NCBI GenBank assembly: GCA_905250025.1
Contig: CAJNOJ010000055.1
Coordinates: forward strand, 124,001-188,000
Direction: 5' to 3'
Source of the DNA: Adineta ricciae
Taxonomy: Eukaryota; Rotifera; Eurotatoria; Adinetida; Adinetidae
DNA length: 64,000 nt
Numbering within the stretch: position 1 is the first letter of the stretch; each line of letters opens with the position of its first letter. The position numbers and the translations under genes were made by a program. The notes beneath the pieces were generated by a model. That model was not told where the DNA came from. It ran no database searches and worked only from the letters and a program-made list of their open reading frames with translations. Positions 58,992 through 64,000 of this stretch are shown here, in pieces.

Positions 58992-61092
58992 ATTTAATTG
59001 ACTGATAACTATTACTTGGAAATGATTTTACCAAAAATTCAACGATACTTTTTTTCCGTCTGTTTTATATTCATTCTCAAAACTTGCTTATGAATTGACA
59101 TACAGTTCAATTCTTTTTGTCTAAATTTAATCAATAAAACTCCTTTGATGTGCGTGTAAAAGGTCAAGAAAATGTTTTTCTAACTGTTATATGTTTTATC
59201 TCATAAAACAAAAATGAGCACAGATGTATGTTAAATTCATTCATATTACTCATTGCAGAAGATCATCGACAAGTATTGAAATTACTTTATTGGAAGTAGC
59301 TTACTAATATTCTGTGCAGATTCATTTTTTTCATGATAGGTATCTATATCTTGTCTGATGTTTTAAACGCAGGAAAACCACTGGTGCATTCCCGAAGCAC
59401 ACTTTCATCGTCATACAGAACAGATCTTACTTGAATGATATCTCGAAAATAACTAGAAAAATATTCAATAGATAAGAAATGTGAAGAGGCGGTCGCTACT
59501 CGTATAGAGTAAGCAAGAACGTTGTTAGCCTTCTTATAAATAGCAGTTCGGACTTTAGGAATGTATGTAGGCTTTCATTGATGTGTGAAGTCTCTGAACA
59601 ACGATCATCAAGGATTAGCGATCGAGACAGAACATATCAATCAGTATAATTTGATAGCGAATTCCACCGGAAATCTGTCTTGACATTCTAGGAGAATATT
59701 AGCAACCACTCAAATCCATTATTAACTTTCATTAAGTGTATGGTCATTTTCTGTAGGAACTAATTAGAAGTTCTTACCGGCATTCTATAAATGTGTATCT
59801 GTACTTTGTCGATGTAGTCTATCAGGGATTCATTTGCTCTGTGTTTTATTTGAAAGTGAGCTAAAGCCACTTCGTTCTTTACAATGTTTCTGACAAAGTG
59901 AACAAGCAAATCTTTAATGAACTTTCAATATAGGTCAATCTCTAGTAATATAGCAAAAGGTGTCTAAGACAACAACCTTCTCTACATCGTATTCATGGAC
60001 TTTCGCAGATCACTAGATGGAAAACCAACCTACAATATGTTAAAGTTATCCACCAGATAAATCCATGTATTTGAATTAATTACACTAAAGTATTCTCTAT
60101 AAACGGTAACATTCAGTCGAAAAGTACGTCTTCTTCAAAATTTTCTTTTTAAGTCAAAGCCCTGAATTTTTTGCGAAGTCTGAAGAACTTCATTGGTAAG
60201 AAATATCGACAAAAAGGCACATGCCATAAATTAGTTCAAATATAATAACAATACCTTCGATTCAATTGAACTTGATCATCGCCGATAACAATCGAAATTA
60301 AAAGCACTTCGAGAAAGTTGTATTTATCGCTTGATCAGCATCGAAGACTTGAGTTGAAGAAAAATATGGCTTTAACAATCTTTTCAGATTGGTAATTACG
60401 TACATTTTTTATATCCATGACTTTTGGAAAATCGACTTTTTCACGAACCTTCCGGCATAGTCCGTATCTGACATTTGCAACACATCTTGGTGTCATTTTT
60501 TACGTCAGAAATAGAAAGTGGAAAGAAATTTTTTTGCCTAAAAAACAAGACTTTGCGTAATGTTTATATTACAGGTAAAGATACAGAATGTGCGCTGAGA
60601 CGCGAGTAACGTAAATGGCGCTTCAGTCAACAAATATGATTTTTCAGTTCCGTTATTTCAAGTGTTAATACATTTGGGAATATTTATCAAAAATGCATTT
60701 TTGGCTAAGATTTTAAGTAAATAGTAGCTTTTTTCATCGATTGCATGTGCTCACTATGCTTTCTCGCTTTAAATGAAAATCGAAAAGACTGCTTCCACAT
60801 TATATGTTTTGAAAATTAAAAAGGAACTATTCAAACACTGCAATGTGAAGAATAGCTATGAAGTGATTTCTTTTTACGTCGACAGTATATATAGGAAGAA
60901 GGTTTTTGAAGACTGTCACTCTGGACATACGACGTAAAGTAATGAAAGAGAGTTGTGTTTATCTGGCGATTTAAATCATATTTTTACTCAGTGAGATTAG
61001 TTACCGTCACACGATTCGATAGAAACTTAAAAGAAAGAAGCGAGCACTCTCTCTTGTGGAATTATTAACCTATTCTTTCAGACTGTATCAAC
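58992..61092. other. Spacer between the duplicated TSP-mucin genes
   Basis: No gene recognised in 2.1 kb. The last part, from about 60880, is the duplicated upstream region. The middle is AT-rich with no repeat ends, transposase-like frame or tRNA seen. Confidence 0.5.
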
Positions 61093-62480
61093 ATGGCATT
61101 GTATCTCCTGCTATTGGTCATTAGTTCGATATGCATGAGTGGACTACAAGGAGGTAAGTTTGAGTGATGATGTTGTTCGATTTCTAGAACTGTGTGAGTT
61201 ATAGAACTAACAGGACGGAACGCATCGGGATATTCGCTTCCTTTATGTGGATGGTCAAATCAAACGTCGGCGAGTGACAATTGTTCTGCTACTTTTGAGT
61301 GTCATCAGTTTCGAACCAGCACTGGTGATATGATCTGCGCACCGAATACTGATTGTTCATATTTCCACAGTTGCTACGCTGATGAACAAATCCCTTGTTC
61401 ATCGTTTCTCAGTGTTTGTGTCACTGACAGTTTTTGCAAAAGACCAGTCTGCATGCCTATTGTACTGAATTCTACTTGTACTTTCAATCAGTGTATGCAT
61501 TTATCAATACTATTGCTGACCATATATGTTTTGAATGCTTTTAGTACCAACTACGACATCCCCATCGTCCACTACAATCGTTACAATGTCCGCAACTAAT
61601 ACTACGGTAACCACAACAGCTAATGCAACAACAATCTCTACAACAACAGCAACTAATACTACAGCAACAACGACACCAGCAACTAATGTAACAATAGTCT
61701 CGACAGCAACGGCGACACCAGCAACTAATACTACAGCAACCGCGACACCAGCAACTACTACTACAGCAACAACGACACCAGCAACTAATACTACAGCAAC
61801 CGCGACACCAGCAACTACTACTACAGCAACAACGACACCAGCAACTAATACTACAGCAACCGCGACACCAGCAACTACTACTACAGCAACAACGACACCA
61901 GCAACTACTACTACAGCAACAACGACACCAGCAACTAATACTACAGCAACAACGACACCAGCAACTAATACTACAGCAACCGCGACACCAGCAACTACTA
62001 CTACAGCAACGACGACATCACCAACTAATGTAACAATAGTCTCGACAGCAACAACGACAGAAGTTAGAACAAGCATGACTGCTACTACTGCTTCGACAAC
62101 TGCAACCACTACCATTCCACGTAAGTCATTACAGTTCTCATTTGTAAAGGTAACGAACGGTATGAGCAGCCCTATTGTGCATTCTATATAAAAGCGGCTC
62201 ACCTCCTCATTGATTTACTTGTCTTTATTCGAATTCGTATATTTTGAAAACAATAATCTACTTTGTGATTGTTTTCATTTAATATGGTTACAAAAGTTTG
62301 ATTATCTGTTTAGCATGTAGTTGGTCTTCATGGGTAAGTGGTACATGCAGTGTTACTTGTGGAACTGGACGTTTTACCAGACGACGTTTATGTCGCAGTC
62401 GATCCGGCGAGGAGTGTGACACTTGTGTAATTAATGGTGATATCAGCGGAACTAGACCGTGTTTTTATCCAGCTTGCTGA
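61093..62480 (+). CDS. Secreted mucin-like protein with Cys-rich head and thrombospondin type-1 tail (copy B)
   Basis: Four exons (61093-61153, 61214-61492, 61545-62120, 62314-62480), 360 aa. The signal peptide is the same as in copy A, and the cysteine pattern of the head is kept (DGMICAPNTDCSY in A, the same from MICAPNTDCSY here). Most other residues between 61345 and 61490 differ (for example YFHSCYADEQIPCSS). The mucin block is shorter and uses another unit, TTTPATNTTA. The thrombospondin tail starts identically (WSSWVSG, CSVTCGTG) and then diverges (RFTRRRLCRSRSGEEC). Same promoter-side sequence, with a TTCTTTCAG acceptor-like site 14 bp before the ATG in both genes. An extracellular role as for copy A, perhaps with a different binding partner. 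Confidence 0.88.
61660..62030 (+). repeat. Coding minisatellite, 30-nt unit (TTTPATNTTA), about 12 copies
   Basis: A 30-nt unit that alternates in two versions (T-N-T-T and T-T-T-T centres, ACAACG and ACCGCG starts), giving a 60-nt higher-order period. Copies are nearly identical, so the array is young or often homogenised. It encodes a Thr/Pro/Ala mucin segment unrelated to the 18-nt array at the same exon position in copy A. Confidence 0.9.
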
Positions 62481-62714
62481 ATTTAATTGACTCATATTAT
62501 ATTAGAAATGATTTTGCCAAAGATTCGACTCATCCTCAATTTTTATACATGATCTGATGCACAGTTCATATCAATTTTTTCTTCATTTATTCATATTCGA
62601 CCTTTGAATAAAAACGATTCGTCCTATGACGCACAGAATCGATAAAACTGTGGCCTCAAATCAAATACTAGAAAACATCTACGAGAGAAGAGCAGCTTGC
62701 ATTATAGAATACCA

Positions 62715-63875
62715 TCACGACCATAGATCCGCGGAGGATGATTCAATAGTACTAATGACAATAGCACATCGTAAAACAAAATGTATTTTTGTCAGCCGGT
62801 TCACATCTTTTATCGTTTGATTTCGTTCAACTTCGCATCTTTCCATTTGTTCTTTAATTTGACTGAGGGCAGTGAATAACATAGTGTGTAAAGAAGCAAC
62901 ATCATTCGATGACTCGTCGAGTTTGTTCTTACATAGATTGTTGAACAAAGTATTCAGAATCACATCATCATTTTGAATGTAAACATGGCTGAGAAGTGAA
63001 AGTTCTGAACGAATACCTTTAACTTCATTCAGCAGTTCTTGTAGTTGAGTCGATGCATCTTTAGCTTTAAACAAATATGAATTGATAATTGTACGGCCAA
63101 ATATATAACGCGAAAATTTATTCAATGTGTTCATATTTAATGCACCAGCAATTGCTTGCTGTGCGATGAGAATAGCTCGCTGCGCTTTTGTTAAAATATG
63201 AAAGACATGCCTAAATATGCGGCTGTTGCCTTGTAAAATGAGTAAGTATTCTTGTTTCTTCTTTATATCTTGTTTAAGAGCGTCTTCATAAGGATGCGGA
63301 GGTTCAGTCAACGAAAACAACTGATCCAACAGTTCGTTCAGTTCTTGTCTCGTCTGTGTATATTGTTCATAATTCTGTTGACAGTGGTGAAGATTTTTTT
63401 GAGCAACAACTATTTCTTCTTTCAATGCAGTCAGTCGTTGTTGTTCATCCTGACATTTGCGAAACTCTCGTAACCATGCTTTTGCTTGTTCATCGACGAG
63501 TTGACCGTATCGACGTCGAACTTTATACCAAATATATCGAACTCCGATCTTCTTGATGCCAACAAACCGTTGATGTTGTTTATCAGCTGCGATTTGACAC
63601 GATTTAATCTTCATTTGACTCGCGTGAATTTCACGTACGCAAGCGCTTAAACGAGATTTAGCATCGGCTAGTGCAGTTTCACTCCACTCCGTATCGGATA
63701 ATTGTTTCATCAGCAACTGGAATCGCTTACTATTTGTTCGTATCTGTTCTTCGAATGTCATATTGAACTGTGCAATAGAGCCGAGGTTTGAAATCTGGAA
63801 GGTGCGTTGTTGAAGTAATTGGTCTTCATTTATTTCATTTTGAACGTAGATAGAAATATGTATTTTTCTACGCAT
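62715..63875 (-). CDS. Coiled-coil protein of unknown function
   Basis: A 386-aa open frame without introns, mostly long amphipathic helices rich in Gln, Lys, Glu and Leu (residues about 40-240 and 280-360). A conserved-looking hinge lies near residue 190 (LFSLTEPPHPYEDALKQD). A basic helical part near 110-130 includes KVRRRYGQLVDE. There is no signal peptide, and only a weak hydrophobic stretch at the end. I recall similar hinge-containing coiled-coil proteins in fungi and bdelloids without a known role. The ATG at 63875 is used; an internal start at about 63761 (MTFEEQI) is also plausible. The gene ends near 62715 with no neighbour overlapping. Confidence 0.65.
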   Translation of the reverse strand: MRRKIHISIYVQNEINEDQLLQQRTFQISNLGSIAQFNMTFEEQIRTNSKRFQLLMKQLSDTEWSETALADAKSRLSACVREIHASQMKIKSCQIAADKQHQRFVGIKKIGVRYIWYKVRRRYGQLVDEQAKAWLREFRKCQDEQQRLTALKEEIVVAQKNLHHCQQNYEQYTQTRQELNELLDQLFSLTEPPHPYEDALKQDIKKKQEYLLILQGNSRIFRHVFHILTKAQRAILIAQQAIAGALNMNTLNKFSRYIFGRTIINSYLFKAKDASTQLQELLNEVKGIRSELSLLSHVYIQNDDVILNTLFNNLCKNKLDESSNDVASLHTMLFTALSQIKEQMERCEVERNQTIKDVNRLTKIHFVLRCAIVISTIESSSADLWS

Positions 63876-64000
63876 ACATTGGTGACATCATCGAAGAAGA
63901 ATGATATTGATCGATGAGCCGTACATAATATATAGGCAATGATTGCTCTTCCTTGTGTATTGTGTTCATTGTTGTCGGTAGGAGCTCGTCGCTGTGATCT
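63876..64000. other. Window end, upstream of coiled-coil gene
   Basis: Only 125 bp of upstream sequence; an additional 5' exon of the coiled-coil gene beyond the window cannot be excluded. Confidence 0.3.

Noticed and set aside
61510-62202. 230-codon minus-strand frame rich in Val and Ala
   Set aside because: Shadow of the 30-nt repeat in TSP-mucin copy B.
1-64000. tRNA, rRNA, CRISPR, LTR or other transposable elements
   Set aside because: No B-box-like tRNA pattern, no regular spacer array, no reverse transcriptase, integrase or transposase motif was seen on either strand.

Overview
The window looks like the nuclear genome of a bdelloid rotifer (Adineta/Rotaria type). The basis is very short GT-AG introns (mostly 46-60 bp) in AT-rich, gene-dense DNA. 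It carries animal genes (a four-domain voltage-gated sodium channel, a Ly6 protein, an MFSD5-like transporter, Cu/Zn superoxide dismutase, a GH31 alpha-glucosidase and rhodopsin-type receptors). These are mixed with families typical of bdelloids (ADP-ribosyltransferase plus TPR proteins, zinc-finger DEAH helicases, Thr-rich secreted proteins, CPCS-type membrane proteins) and with bacterial-looking enzyme genes. The species call is inference; no database search was run. Exon boundaries were read by hand from splice sites and frame continuity.

Layout. 0-5 kb: an orphan GPCR, a bacterial-type short-chain dehydrogenase, a single-C2 protein and a small secreted protein. 5-17 kb (all + strand): an RRM/zinc-finger/DEAH helicase, a Fuseless-like 8-TM protein followed closely by a 2-TM protein, a ubiquitin-ubiquitin-VWA fusion, an MFSD5-like transporter and, 53 bp later, an EEP-fold hydrolase. 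17.8-23.8 kb: a compact Nav1 sodium channel with DEKA filter and MFM inactivation motif. 24-30 kb: a dead DEG/ENaC channel gene beside a protein made of three fused two-TM units. 30-40 kb: a secreted GH99-like hydrolase, a GPCR, a four-TM gene with one stop, and an ART-TPR protein. 40-50 kb: a Thr-linked secreted protein, a GH65 relic, an FAD oxidoreductase, a GPCR relic, a secreted Cu/Zn SOD and a decayed leucine-rich gene. 50-64 kb: a Ly6 protein, a GH31 ectoenzyme, a Lys/Glu-rich secreted protein, a tandem pair of thrombospondin-mucin proteins and a coiled-coil protein.

No operon-like pathway links these genes. Two tight same-strand pairs (10376/10471 and 16213/16267) have a pyrimidine-AG acceptor just before the second ATG, which would fit spliced-leader trans-splicing, known in bdelloids. 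The most unusual items are the Ub-Ub-VWA fusion, the three-unit membrane protein, and the thrombospondin-mucin pair, whose promoter and signal-peptide exon are almost identical while the mucin repeat is entirely different.

Two places (26946-27388 and 53963-54405) hold an exact 221-bp copy on either side of a single N. These are almost surely assembly joins, not biology. No transposon, LTR element, tRNA, rRNA or CRISPR array was recognised.
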